From: an uncultured Bacteroides sp. | GTDB lineage: Bacteria > Bacteroidota > Bacteroidia > Bacteroidales > Bacteroidaceae | Direction of reading: 5' to 3' | Assembly (NCBI GenBank): GCA_900556845.1 | Contig: USQO01000032.1 | Location: 1 to 20,632 of the forward strand | Length of the DNA stretch: 20,632 nucleotides | In this document: piece by piece, positions 13,496-20,632 of the stretch | How positions within the stretch are numbered: the first letter of the stretch is position 1 | How the letters are laid out: every line of letters begins with the position of its first letter | The notes under the pieces: generated by a model | What the model was told of the DNA's origin: nothing | Database searches by the model: none | The model's input: the letters and a program-made list of their open reading frames with translations, nothing else | Program-made: the position numbers and the translations under genes

Positions 13496-14500
13496 TTAAT
13501 TTTCTATTTTTATATGATTCATTATCTCGTCATAATTGGTGGCTTCTAGCAATTGCTGGTAGGTAACATCTTTATTTTGCGACATGTATAAGTCAATCAG
13601 ATGTATTCCAAGCCATAATCCAATCATCGGAGGAGTATCTTGGTCCATAATTGAAATAAACGGACTTCGGTTAGTATATCCTTTTATAAGGAGTGAATTT
13701 GAACTTTTTAAATGTCCTTTCCGAAGTATCCATTGCCATAATTCTTTTTTATGTGTCTTACACCAGGCAATGTCTTCTTGTCTGTACCCTAGCTCTTCTT
13801 CCAATGTGTTGTATTTCAGTATCTGATATACAATCCAATGAATTTTTCCATGATGCAGTATTACATCCTGAAGTGTCCGCTGGTTGTTTTCTTGCGGAAA
13901 TGGGTATAAACTCAATAAATAGTAGAAAAAACAATCAGGAACAATTCGTTTTGGAGTCATGGTAAAGCTCTGAAAGTCGTAATAGTATTTCTTGTATAGC
14001 GGGTAATCTTGCCCCATATACTTATCAATACTAAAAGCTACCAGGCTATCACCAATAATGACTGACTGATTCAATGCAGAAACTAGTGAAACAAACTGAG
14101 GGATGACAATGTCAGGAATATGTTCACGGAGTTTATTAAATCCTACACTGAACTTTTCTTCTATTTCGCTCATATTTTTGAATTTGCTGGTCGCATCATT
14201 CATAAGTGAGAGCAGGGTAGGGTCTGAATAATATTCCTGTAATTTGTCGTTGATGTGAATATCATCTACTGTTCCTAAAGTCAGAACATCTTCTATTAGC
14301 ATTTTGGTCGTTTTCGGATAGTTCATGTTCATTTTCTGAAGGGCAGTAAAGCTGTTTGTTGTTACAAACTCCTGCTGGAGTTTATCGTATCGCCATACTT
14401 TTATTTTAATATCAGGAACATAGTCATCCTGCTTCTCATCATGAAGACAAGAAGAAAGAATGACTATGCTGCTTAATATGAATAATAGTTTGCGAATCAT
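13496..14500 (-). CDS. GldB-family lipoprotein
   Basis: This is a 334-residue lipoprotein. The signal peptide ends in the lipobox LSSC with C18 as the lipidated Cys. The mature part has the GldB pattern: an N-terminal YVPDIKIKVWRYDKLQ strand, central FIDKYMG-like text (AFSIDKYMGQDYPLYKKYY), and a C-terminal PPMIGLWLGIHLIDLYMSQN helix, recalling the metal-protease-like HxxxE scaffold but without a convincing HExxH. GldB is essential for gliding in Flavobacterium; Bacteroides do not glide but keep a homologue. Its start is 8 bp after the fabI stop, so it is co-transcribed with fabI and with the RsmI-like gene downstream. Envelope location is well supported; the molecular role is unknown. Confidence 0.8.
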   Translation of the reverse strand: MIRKLLFILSSIVILSSCLHDEKQDDYVPDIKIKVWRYDKLQQEFVTTNSFTALQKMNMNYPKTTKMLIEDVLTLGTVDDIHINDKLQEYYSDPTLLSLMNDATSKFKNMSEIEEKFSVGFNKLREHIPDIVIPQFVSLVSALNQSVIIGDSLVAFSIDKYMGQDYPLYKKYYYDFQSFTMTPKRIVPDCFFYYLLSLYPFPQENNQRTLQDVILHHGKIHWIVYQILKYNTLEEELGYRQEDIAWCKTHKKELWQWILRKGHLKSSNSLLIKGYTNRSPFISIMDQDTPPMIGLWLGIHLIDLYMSQNKDVTYQQLLEATNYDEIMNHIKIEN

Positions 14501-14508
14501 TTGAAGGA

Positions 14509-15366
14509 TTAACCGTAAATGATATTTCCGTTTTCGTCTTTGTACTCGTCTAATCCTTTTTCGTAAGTTGCCATGGCACGCAAACTCATACCTACGCTAG
14601 AGAAACCTCCATCGTGGAACAAATTCTGCATAGTTACCTTACGGGTAAGGTCAGAGAACATTACGATACAGTAGTCTGCACATTCATCAGCAGAAGCATT
14701 GCCAAGTGGAGACATTCTGTTTGCAAAGTCGAACAGCTTATCCATACCTTTCACGCCAGATCCGGCTGTAGTCATTGTAGGTGACTGTGAAATGGTATTG
14801 ATACGTACATGGTGTTCACGTCCGTAAATGTATCCGAAGCTACGTGCTATAGATTCCAGCAGAGCCTTGGCATCTGCCATGTCGTTGTAACCGTAGAATG
14901 TTCTTTGAGCTGCAACATAGCTAAGCGCAACGATAGAACCGTATTCATTGATAGCATCCAGTTTTTTTGCTGCCTGAATCATTTTATGGAAAGATACAGC
15001 TGAGATATCTAATGTCTTGTTCAGCATATCATAGTCCAAGTCATCGTAAGTACGTTTTTTTCTTACGTTAGGAGACATACCAATAGAGTGGAGAACGAAG
15101 TCGATTTTTCCACCCAAGACTTCCATTGAACGTTTGAATACATTTTCAAGGTCTTCTACATTAGTAGCATCGGCTGGAATTACTTCACAGTTTAATTTTT
15201 CAGATAAAGCAGAAACCTGTCCCATACGTACAGCAACAGGTGTATTGGAAAGAGTAATCATAGCACCTTCCTCAACTGCTCTTTCAGCAACTTTCCATGC
15301 GATAGACTGTTCGTTCAATGCGCCGAAAACAATACCGCGTTTTCCTTTAAGTAAATTATAACTCAT
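14509..15366 (-). CDS. fabI: Enoyl-ACP reductase FabI
   Basis: This 285-residue NADH-dependent enzyme does the last reduction of each fatty-acid elongation cycle (FASII). The Rossmann nucleotide loop is GALNEQSIAWKVAERA (about 15-30), with SIA typical of FabI. The catalytic residues are in place: Y150 in LSYVAAQ, and Y160 with K167 in GYNDMADAKALLES, the Y-x6-K spacing of FabI. RINTISQSPTMTTAGSG is the usual substrate loop region. The C-terminus (YKDENGNIIYG) is longer than in the E. coli protein. It is the first gene of an operon with a GldB-like lipoprotein and a methyltransferase, driven by the -7 box at 15402-15409. Confidence 0.96.
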   Translation of the reverse strand: MSYNLLKGKRGIVFGALNEQSIAWKVAERAVEEGAMITLSNTPVAVRMGQVSALSEKLNCEVIPADATNVEDLENVFKRSMEVLGGKIDFVLHSIGMSPNVRKKRTYDDLDYDMLNKTLDISAVSFHKMIQAAKKLDAINEYGSIVALSYVAAQRTFYGYNDMADAKALLESIARSFGYIYGREHHVRINTISQSPTMTTAGSGVKGMDKLFDFANRMSPLGNASADECADYCIVMFSDLTRKVTMQNLFHDGGFSSVGMSLRAMATYEKGLDEYKDENGNIIYG

Positions 15367-15401
15367 ACCTTTTATTGTTTAATCAGTATTTATTTGAAAT
15401 G

Positions 15402-15409
15402 CAAAGATA
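15402..15409 (-). promoter_or_regulatory. Candidate fabI operon promoter
   Basis: The minus strand from 15409 to 15402 reads TATCTTTG, an exact -7 box followed by CA. The predicted start lies near 15395, leaving about 28 bases of leader. T-rich DNA lies upstream, without a clear -33 TTTG at the usual distance. Confidence 0.6.
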
Positions 15410-15493
15410 CAAAAAAACTTAAAATAAAGTCCCTTTTTGCACAAAAAAGAGAAAACTATGCAGATTATCTTGATAATTAGCGGGCTTTTACAA

Positions 15494-15546
15494 TAAAAAA
15501 ACCTGCCCTCCAATTTAGGAAAGCAGGTTTGTAAGTCTTTAAAGAC
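15494..15546 (-). terminator. Ferredoxin gene terminator
   Basis: On the minus strand AAACCTGC (15530-15523) pairs with GCAGGTTT (15506-15499) and is followed by a T-run (15501-15495). The intervening 16 bases can add CC/GG pairs. Just upstream lies a perfect 12-base palindrome, GTCTTTAAAGAC (15535-15546). Confidence 0.85.
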
Positions 15547-15557
15547 GATTCTGACTA

Positions 15558-15725
15558 TTATCCCAAAGAGATTGCTTCTGAAGGACAAACATCAGCGCAA
15601 GTACCACATTCAGTACACATATCAGGATTGATAGAGTATTTGTCACCTTCAGAGATTGCTCCTACTGGACATTCATCGATACAAGTACCGCAAGCGATAC
15701 AATCGTCACTAATTACGTAAGCCAT
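15558..15725 (-). CDS. 2[4Fe-4S] ferredoxin, clostridial type
   Basis: This 55-residue electron carrier has two complete cluster motifs: C9, C12, C15 with C19 (CIACGTC...CP) and C37, C40, C43 with C47 (CTECGTC...CP). Residues cross over between the two clusters in the usual way. It begins MAYVISDD, the standard start of such ferredoxins. The open frame extends upstream to 15950, but that part overlaps the end of the GH3 fusion gene and does not look like ferredoxin. It would carry low-potential electrons, for example from pyruvate:ferredoxin oxidoreductase. It has its own promoter candidate at 15768-15775 and its own terminator, so it is probably a single-gene transcript. Confidence 0.97.
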   Translation of the reverse strand: MAYVISDDCIACGTCIDECPVGAISEGDKYSINPDMCTECGTCADVCPSEAISLG

Positions 15726-15746
15726 TGTCGTAAAAATTAAGTTATT

Positions 15747-15758
15747 ATTAGTACTAAT
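15747..15758. repeat. Perfect 12-base palindrome at the ferredoxin start site
   Basis: ATTAGTACTAAT is self-complementary along all 12 bases. It lies immediately after the predicted start of transcription of the ferredoxin gene (near 15760) and could be a regulator half-site pair or a weak RNA stem. Short AT-rich palindromes also occur by chance. Confidence 0.3.
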
Positions 15759-15767
15759 TTGTTGATG

Positions 15768-15775
15768 CAAATTTA
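15768..15775 (-). promoter_or_regulatory. Candidate ferredoxin promoter
   Basis: The minus strand from 15775 to 15768 reads TAAATTTG, an exact TAnnTTTG box followed by C. The predicted start near 15760 leaves about 35 bases of leader to ATG 15725. Confidence 0.55.
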
Positions 15776-15844
15776 TAGGTTTTTCCTTATGGTTGTTGCT
15801 TGGAGTATCATTATTTGTGTAATTTGTAACAGGTCTAAATAATA

Positions 15845-18832
15845 TCAAGGGGTTTGTAAAGCCTTGTATATAGTCTCCTGTATCCGTGGACGTATATTCA
15901 GCCGGGTCAAATTTTTCTGGCTGTAAGGATTCGGGTAAATTCGGTTGCATAGAAAGACCATGACGATGTCATTTTGCGGGTCTGCCCATGCGCATGTCCC
16001 CGAGAATCCTGTATGTCCGAATACACAGGCTGGAGTTTCGGATGCACAGGGACTGTAATGTGCATTATCGGGGTCGGGCTTATCAAAACCTAGTCCCCTC
16101 CGGCTTTTGGAAGACTTCATGGTAGTAAACAGCTTACAGGTTTCTTTGCTCAGAAAGCGCTGATGGTTGTATACACCTTGATTTAGCAACATCTGAAAGA
16201 TGGCAGCAACTTCAGGGGCTGAGGAAAACATGCCGGCATTACCGGATACACCACCAAGGAAAGCTGCAGCTTCATCGTGAACAAATCCTTGAAGAGGTTT
16301 TGAGCCACGCAGAAAGTCTTTGCTTACTGTAGGTATTATTTCTTCTTTCTTGAATTTCCGTAGCGGTTGATAAGCTATCCGTTCCAGTTTCATAGGACGG
16401 AAGTATACGCTGTCTATAAAAACATCCATCGTTTGCCGGGTAATGCTTTCTACCGCTTCTTTCAATAGCATAAAGTTCAGACAACTATATCTGTAATTTT
16501 TGTTTTTGGGTGAAGCTTCTATAATACGCTGTAGCATGATGTCTTTAAATTCCTTCCTTATATAAAGATTCTCTGCTATCTGTATAGGATAGGATTTAGA
16601 GGGAAGAGGAGATACCCATTCTGTTCTATAGTTGAAATCGGTACAGGCATATAGATTGCGTCCTATCTGAATGGTGTGACAAGCGTCTCTTCTGTTCTTG
16701 AATAATCCACCTTTACAACTTTTTAAATCGATAGCATCTTTATAGAAGGGGAGATAGGCTGGCAGTCCCGATTCATGGAACAATAGCTCCTGAATAGTGA
16801 TATTCTCCTTGTTGGTCCCTTTGAATTGAGGCAGAAATTTAGAAATTTTGTCGGTCAGGTTTATTTTTCCTTCATCGTATAACTTCATGACAGCCAGAAG
16901 CGTGCCGGTAGCTTTACTTAGCGAAGCCAAGTCGTACAGATGCTCCGGACGTACTTTCTCTTTTGATTCGTAAGTGACGGTTCCAAAGCATTTGTCATAT
17001 ACGATATTTCCTTGCTTCATAACTAGAATATGACATCCCGGATAGGCTTTTGCTTGAATCCCTTCCATGGCTATTTCATCAATTTGGTTTAATACAGAAG
17101 TGTTTATTCCTGTTATTTCGGCTGATTGACTAATACTTTTAGATGGAGCATTTAAAGTTATTCCTGTTCCAGCTTTGAACGTATCGCCCAAATCGATAGA
17201 CAAACGTCCGTTTGCCATGGATTTACCAATAATAATATCGGCTACATGTTGTTGAACAATTGCTTCTCCAGTATGGGCAGCGATGACAGCTTGCGCTTTT
17301 TTCAGTATGGATTCCTGCCCGCGTAAGGCTGCAAGAGGAGTAAAGAAAGCCATGACAGTAGGTTTCTGTGCTGACACTTGGTTCAGTAATTTGGCATAGC
17401 GTAGATAATGGTCGGATTCGATAGCTATAATGACGCGATTTGCTTTCTGAATCCTGTTGAACAGTGATTGGGAAGAGTCGGGATGCAGGTTAATCCACTG
17501 AATGCTGATTGATTTACGCAGTTGTTCGTACAACGGATGCATTCGTGAAGGAGATTTGCTGATGCTGACAAGCAGGTTACCGGAAGAGTTGGCTGAAACT
17601 GGCAACTGATTGTCACGATTACTGATTATCGTAACAGCTTTTTTCTTCAACGTATTAACTAGTTCTTTAGCTTCGGGCGTATTGATTCTGTTCATAATCT
17701 GGCCCGACTGGATGTATGGAGTCTGTGTGAGGCCTAGAATGTATTTGTAAGTCAGCACTTTTCTGCATTTCTCCGTAATTTGTTCTTCGGTAAGTGAGCC
17801 TTGCTTTAGTGCGGATAATACTCCATCCATCTCTTTCTTCAGATTCCTTTGCACCAATATCAGATCATTCCCTGCTATCAGTGCCTGTGCAGCAGGATGT
17901 CCATATCCGGCTACTCCATGCATGGCAAGTGCATCAGTGAAAGCAAGTCCGTCAAATTGCAATTCATTCTTTAGCAGCTGAGTTACAACGGCATGTGAAA
18001 GTGAGGCCGGCTTCTGAGTGTCCAGTGCCGGAATAAGCAAATGACCTGTCATCATACCACTGATGCCTGATGTGATGGCCATTTTAAAAGGAATCAGCTC
18101 AATACTGTCAAGCCGGGCCCTGTCAAAATTCAGCTTTGGCAAAGATTTGTGAGAATCGGTTTCTGTATCACCATGCCCCGGAAAATGCTTGCATACAGCA
18201 ATGACACCTCCGTCTTCCAGACCTTTAGCATAGGCCGCTACCTGACGGGCTACTTGCTGAGGATTACTTCCGAATGAACGGGTGTTAATAACGGGATTCT
18301 TCGGATTGTTGTCGACATCGGCAACAGGGGCAAAGTTGACATGTACTCCGATTTCCTTGCACTGGCGGGCTACCTCTCTGCCATAGGCATAAAGCAGGCT
18401 GTCTTCCGAGATACATCCTAAAACACGGTTACGCGGGAATGAAACGGTTTGCTTTAAACGCATAGCCAGGCCCCATTCTCCATCAAAAGTGAGCATCAGC
18501 GGTATTTTGGCAAACGATTGTGCGTAATTTGTCATTTCAATCTGACTTAACACCTGTCCGCCAGAAAACAATAAACCGCCAATGTGATATTCGGTTACTG
18601 CTTTTTTGATGTCTGCTTTGCCATATTGAGTAATCTGTGGACTTACCGTGTGGATAAACAACTGTCCGATTTTTTCTTTTAAAGTCATCTTTTGCAGTTG
18701 CTCTTCCACCCATTTATGGCAGTTTATACTGTCTTTTTCAGCCGATTTGATGAGGCTTGGGCATACTTGTCCCCATGCCGTGACAGATATCACGACGGTG
18801 AGCAGCACTGATAGTAACCGATGTTTTATCAT
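15845..18832 (-). CDS. GH3 (NagZ-like) / class-C-type serine hydrolase fusion
   Basis: This 995-residue exported protein has a signal peptide (about 1-21), a GH3 N-terminal beta-N-acetylhexosaminidase domain (about 45-370), a GH3 C-terminal-like linker domain (about 390-560), and a beta-lactamase/transpeptidase-like domain (about 575-990). In the GH3 part, KHFPGHGDTETDSH (215-228) holds the NagZ Asp/His acid-base pair and D300 in AFTDALAMHGV is the nucleophile. In the hydrolase part, S637-x-x-K640 (ASLSKATG) and H940-T-G are intact; the Y-x-N element reads Y782-S-C-L-N786, so Cys replaces the usual third residue. It likely trims peptidoglycan fragments in the periplasm, one domain acting on the sugar and the other on the peptide. 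It is last in an operon, 3 bp after the phosphoesterase gene. Confidence 0.92.
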   Translation of the reverse strand: MIKHRLLSVLLTVVISVTAWGQVCPSLIKSAEKDSINCHKWVEEQLQKMTLKEKIGQLFIHTVSPQITQYGKADIKKAVTEYHIGGLLFSGGQVLSQIEMTNYAQSFAKIPLMLTFDGEWGLAMRLKQTVSFPRNRVLGCISEDSLLYAYGREVARQCKEIGVHVNFAPVADVDNNPKNPVINTRSFGSNPQQVARQVAAYAKGLEDGGVIAVCKHFPGHGDTETDSHKSLPKLNFDRARLDSIELIPFKMAITSGISGMMTGHLLIPALDTQKPASLSHAVVTQLLKNELQFDGLAFTDALAMHGVAGYGHPAAQALIAGNDLILVQRNLKKEMDGVLSALKQGSLTEEQITEKCRKVLTYKYILGLTQTPYIQSGQIMNRINTPEAKELVNTLKKKAVTIISNRDNQLPVSANSSGNLLVSISKSPSRMHPLYEQLRKSISIQWINLHPDSSQSLFNRIQKANRVIIAIESDHYLRYAKLLNQVSAQKPTVMAFFTPLAALRGQESILKKAQAVIAAHTGEAIVQQHVADIIIGKSMANGRLSIDLGDTFKAGTGITLNAPSKSISQSAEITGINTSVLNQIDEIAMEGIQAKAYPGCHILVMKQGNIVYDKCFGTVTYESKEKVRPEHLYDLASLSKATGTLLAVMKLYDEGKINLTDKISKFLPQFKGTNKENITIQELLFHESGLPAYLPFYKDAIDLKSCKGGLFKNRRDACHTIQIGRNLYACTDFNYRTEWVSPLPSKSYPIQIAENLYIRKEFKDIMLQRIIEASPKNKNYRYSCLNFMLLKEAVESITRQTMDVFIDSVYFRPMKLERIAYQPLRKFKKEEIIPTVSKDFLRGSKPLQGFVHDEAAAFLGGVSGNAGMFSSAPEVAAIFQMLLNQGVYNHQRFLSKETCKLFTTMKSSKSRRGLGFDKPDPDNAHYSPCASETPACVFGHTGFSGTCAWADPQNDIVMVFLCNRIYPNPYSQKNLTRLNIRPRIQETIYKALQTP

Positions 18833-18835
18833 GAT

Positions 18836-19681
18836 TTATTTTTGATTGAAGGTTAATGTAAATTTACCAATGTAAGAGCCGTTTTTCCCCATTTGCTGAA
18901 CCGGGACTTCTTTCCCGTCCAGATTTTTTATCCATACCGGCTTGTCGAAATAAGTGTGCGAGTGTCCTCCCAATACAAGGTCAATGTTGCGGGTCTGTGA
19001 AATCAGTTCGACATCCGACAATGGAGCCGTTGACTCGTAACCCAGATGCGAAAGGCAAACCACGACATCACATCCTTCTTGTTCTTTCAAGATATTGGCA
19101 ACTCTTTGAGCTTCCTTTATCGGGTCTTTGAAAGTAATGCCTTTACAGTTCTTTTCCTGAACGAGTCCCTCTAATACCGGTGACAGACCGAATACGCCGA
19201 ACTTAATTCCATCTTTCTCAATGATAACATAGTCCTTTACAAGTCCTTCGAGTGCGGTTCCTGTAACATCGTAATTGGAGCAAACAACGGGGAATTTAGC
19301 CATACGGTACAAACGAGCCAGATTTTCGATACCAAAATCAAATTCATGGTTCCCGATAGTTGCCGCATCATAACCCATGGCATTCATCAATGCTATTTCT
19401 ACTTCGCCCTTAAACAAATTATAATAAGGAGTTCCTTGCGAAAAATCTCCACAATCAAACAGCAAAACAGGTGAAGCACCGTTTCTTGTCTGTTCGATAT
19501 AGGTTGCTCTTCTTACCACTCCGGCAGTGCCTGCCAGTTCCTGATCCGGTAAATTCTCCTGCATCGGTTCAATGCGGCTGTGTGTATCATTCGTATGGAG
19601 AATAATGATTTCCTTATGGCTTTGTGCAATTAAGAATGTGTACGAAAGACATAATATAAAGAGAGTGAATAATCGTTTCAT
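18836..19681 (-). CDS. 5'-nucleotidase N-terminal half: metallophosphoesterase
   Basis: This 281-residue exported protein corresponds to the catalytic metallophosphoesterase domain of UshA-type 5'-nucleotidases. A signal peptide covers about 1-20. Metal ligands of the calcineurin-like fold are complete: D32 and H34 in HTNDTH, D79 in CGDFSQG, N111-H112 in GNHEFD, H212 in SHLG, and H240/H242 in GGHSHT. The usual C-terminal substrate-binding domain is missing and instead is encoded by the separate gene 12 bp upstream. The pair may form one enzyme in the periplasm that dephosphorylates nucleotides. The next gene, the GH3 fusion, starts 3 bp downstream. The protein ends at the domain border, so this appears a natural split rather than a broken gene. 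Confidence 0.93.
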   Translation of the reverse strand: MKRLFTLFILCLSYTFLIAQSHKEIIILHTNDTHSRIEPMQENLPDQELAGTAGVVRRATYIEQTRNGASPVLLFDCGDFSQGTPYYNLFKGEVEIALMNAMGYDAATIGNHEFDFGIENLARLYRMAKFPVVCSNYDVTGTALEGLVKDYVIIEKDGIKFGVFGLSPVLEGLVQEKNCKGITFKDPIKEAQRVANILKEQEGCDVVVCLSHLGYESTAPLSDVELISQTRNIDLVLGGHSHTYFDKPVWIKNLDGKEVPVQQMGKNGSYIGKFTLTFNQK

Positions 19682-19693
19682 GATATTACTGGA

Positions 19694-20452
19694 TTATTGG
19701 ATGATAATTCTGTTTTCTAGTTTGGCTTGGATTTTCTTTCCCATACGGGTCTGCGTTTCGATATGCTTTATAATCAGCTCCCGTAAGATAGCATGTTCAG
19801 GATACTGCTTGTCAGCAATGTCCTTCAGCGCATACATCTTGTCATTTCCTTCGGCCAAATAGTCAATCGTAGCCAGGAAGTAATCTTTCTCCGGGGTGAT
19901 TTCTTTGCCGTTGCTCAGACTTGCTTTAATCAGTTCTCCTTTTTGAGAGATTACCAACTGGGCTCCGCTTATGCCTTCACCATGTACAGCTGCTATATTT
20001 TTGAAAAGCTCAAGGAGGTCTGTTCCTTTCATTTTTACAATACAGAGTGTGTTTTCAAACGGAGCTATTTCGAAGATATTGCCATAAGTAATTTCACCTG
20101 CAGGCAAATCATTTCGGATACCTCCCATGTTCATTAATGCAACATCGGCTGGCTGTCCGATATAAGGTGCTGCCGATTCCCGTAAAATATCAGCAATCAA
20201 GTTAGAAAGCGGACTTTCCGGTCGGCCTTTGGTCAATGTCGTTTCGGATGTACCGATTACACGGAGCATGATGCTGTCTACTTTTCCTTTGTAATGAGCT
20301 ATCAGGCTTGCGGTTTCCGGATTGGGGTGCTGATCATACGCAGATGTAATTTTCACGGGTTCTCCTTTAATATCGGTCAGTGCATATTCCGTACGGCAGG
20401 CACAGAATGAAATCAGAAGAAGGGCATAGCCGGTGATTAGAGTTCGTTTCAT
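19694..20452 (-). CDS. 5'-nucleotidase C-terminal half, probable lipoprotein
   Basis: This 252-residue protein corresponds to the 5'-nucleotidase C-terminal (substrate-binding) domain, PF02872. Motifs include ESPLSNLIADI (79-89), NMGGIRNDLPAG (108-119), the PFENT loop (131-135) with its substrate-stacking Phe, and GISGAQ (160-165). DYLAEGNDKMY replaces the more common N-x-FLA-x-GGDG. The N-terminus is a signal sequence with a poor lipobox (FCAC, C19), so membrane anchoring is likely but not certain. It has no catalytic metal site of its own and depends on the phosphoesterase encoded 12 bp downstream. It is first in the three-gene operon, with a promoter candidate at 20484-20491. Confidence 0.92.
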   Translation of the reverse strand: MKRTLITGYALLLISFCACRTEYALTDIKGEPVKITSAYDQHPNPETASLIAHYKGKVDSIMLRVIGTSETTLTKGRPESPLSNLIADILRESAAPYIGQPADVALMNMGGIRNDLPAGEITYGNIFEIAPFENTLCIVKMKGTDLLELFKNIAAVHGEGISGAQLVISQKGELIKASLSNGKEITPEKDYFLATIDYLAEGNDKMYALKDIADKQYPEHAILRELIIKHIETQTRMGKKIQAKLENRIIIQ

Positions 20453-20483
20453 ATTGTTGCTTTATAAGTTTATACAGATAGTC

Positions 20484-20491
20484 CAAAAATA
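20484..20491 (-). promoter_or_regulatory. Candidate promoter of the nucleotidase/GH3 operon
   Basis: The minus strand from 20491 to 20484 reads TATTTTTG, an exact -7 box match. The predicted start of transcription near 20477 leaves about 25 bases before ATG 20452. A run of T (complement of 20494-20502) lies just upstream. Confidence 0.5.
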
Positions 20492-20547
20492 CGGAAAAAA
20501 AAAGAATTATGAAATAGGGAATAAAATCAAAGGTCATAAATTTTGCC

Positions 20548-20632
20548 ATGTGGAAAATTTTAGCTTATTTTGCAACGCTTTCGCGCAATCGCTGTCAAGA
20601 GGTGTTACTTGGTATGTTGCGTAGTAACGATA
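20548..20632 (+). CDS. Possible gene start running off the window
   Basis: ATG at 20548 opens a frame that stays open to the last base (28 codons, beginning MWKILAYFATLSRN). It diverges from the nucleotidase operon. No domain can be recognised and no exact -7 box precedes it, so it may equally be promoter DNA of a gene beyond the end. A 6-bp inverted pair, GTTACT (20604-20609) and AGTAAC (20623-20628), lies at the extreme end. Confidence 0.12.
   Translation, partial: MWKILAYFATLSRNRCQEVLLGMLRSND

Noticed and set aside
15726..15950. N-terminal extension of the ferredoxin to 130 residues
   Set aside because: The added part overlaps the end of the GH3 fusion gene, includes the likely promoter, and the standard ferredoxin starts at MAYVISDD.
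15845..17110. Calling the C-terminal hydrolase domain a beta-lactamase resistance gene
   Set aside because: SxxK and HTG are shared by many esterases and DD-peptidases; fusion to NagZ and the altered Y-x-N element point to cell-wall work.
1..20632. CRISPR array, phage, insertion sequence, tRNA or rRNA
   Set aside because: No regularly spaced repeats, transposase or integrase motifs, cloverleaf-like segments or rRNA-like sequence were seen on either strand.

Overview
The window reads as a chromosomal piece of a gut Bacteroidales bacterium, most likely Bacteroides or Phocaeicola. The evidence is lineage-typical gene content (DUF3836 secreted protein, GldB-family lipoprotein, GH3/serine-hydrolase fusion, DPP-IV-like S9 peptidase, FprA-type flavodiiron protein) together with repeated matches to the Bacteroidetes -7 promoter box TAnnTTTG and weak or absent Shine-Dalgarno sequences. 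Gene density is high. I see no rRNA, tRNA, CRISPR array, prophage or insertion sequence. Bases 1-29 are not biological: they are the 3' part of the Illumina Nextera transposase adapter, so this is the raw end of a contig.

Layout. 30-1817 (+): four closely spaced small genes, a secreted DUF3836 protein, two consecutive DUF2975 membrane proteins that share a C-terminal tail, and a 68-residue XRE-type HTH protein; this is the least understood block. 1818-2079: regulatory gap with a perfect inverted repeat, a possible 50-codon ORF and a promoter for sppA. 2080-3867 (+): signal peptide peptidase SppA. 3951-4514 (-): Crp/Fnr-like regulator, divergent from a lactonase-family lipoprotein (4618-5751, +). 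5839-7991 (-): radical SAM protein (TIGR01212/YhcC type) followed by a flavodiiron protein. 8062-10272 (+): DPP-IV-like exported serine peptidase. 10375-12768 (+): lipA, an unrecognised polytopic membrane protein and a GNAT acetyltransferase. 12774-15366 (-): fabI, then gldB-like, then an RsmI-like methyltransferase, an apparent operon. 15558-15725 (-): small 2[4Fe-4S] ferredoxin. 15845-20452 (-): an apparent three-gene envelope operon made of the two halves of a 5'-nucleotidase as separate proteins and a NagZ-like GH3 fused to a class-C-type serine hydrolase. 20453-20632: promoter and a possible gene start running off the end.

How the genes fit together. Most are housekeeping or envelope functions: cleavage of signal peptides, fatty-acid synthesis, lipoate synthesis, electron transfer and oxygen defence, and periplasmic salvage of nucleotides, peptides and peptidoglycan. 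The nucleotidase halves plus the GH3/hydrolase suggest a periplasmic recycling operon. Nothing here is an obvious defence or mobile system. The best candidate for an undescribed system is the DUF3836-DUF2975-DUF2975-XRE block, which has the layout of a membrane-controlled transcription switch; that role is inference.
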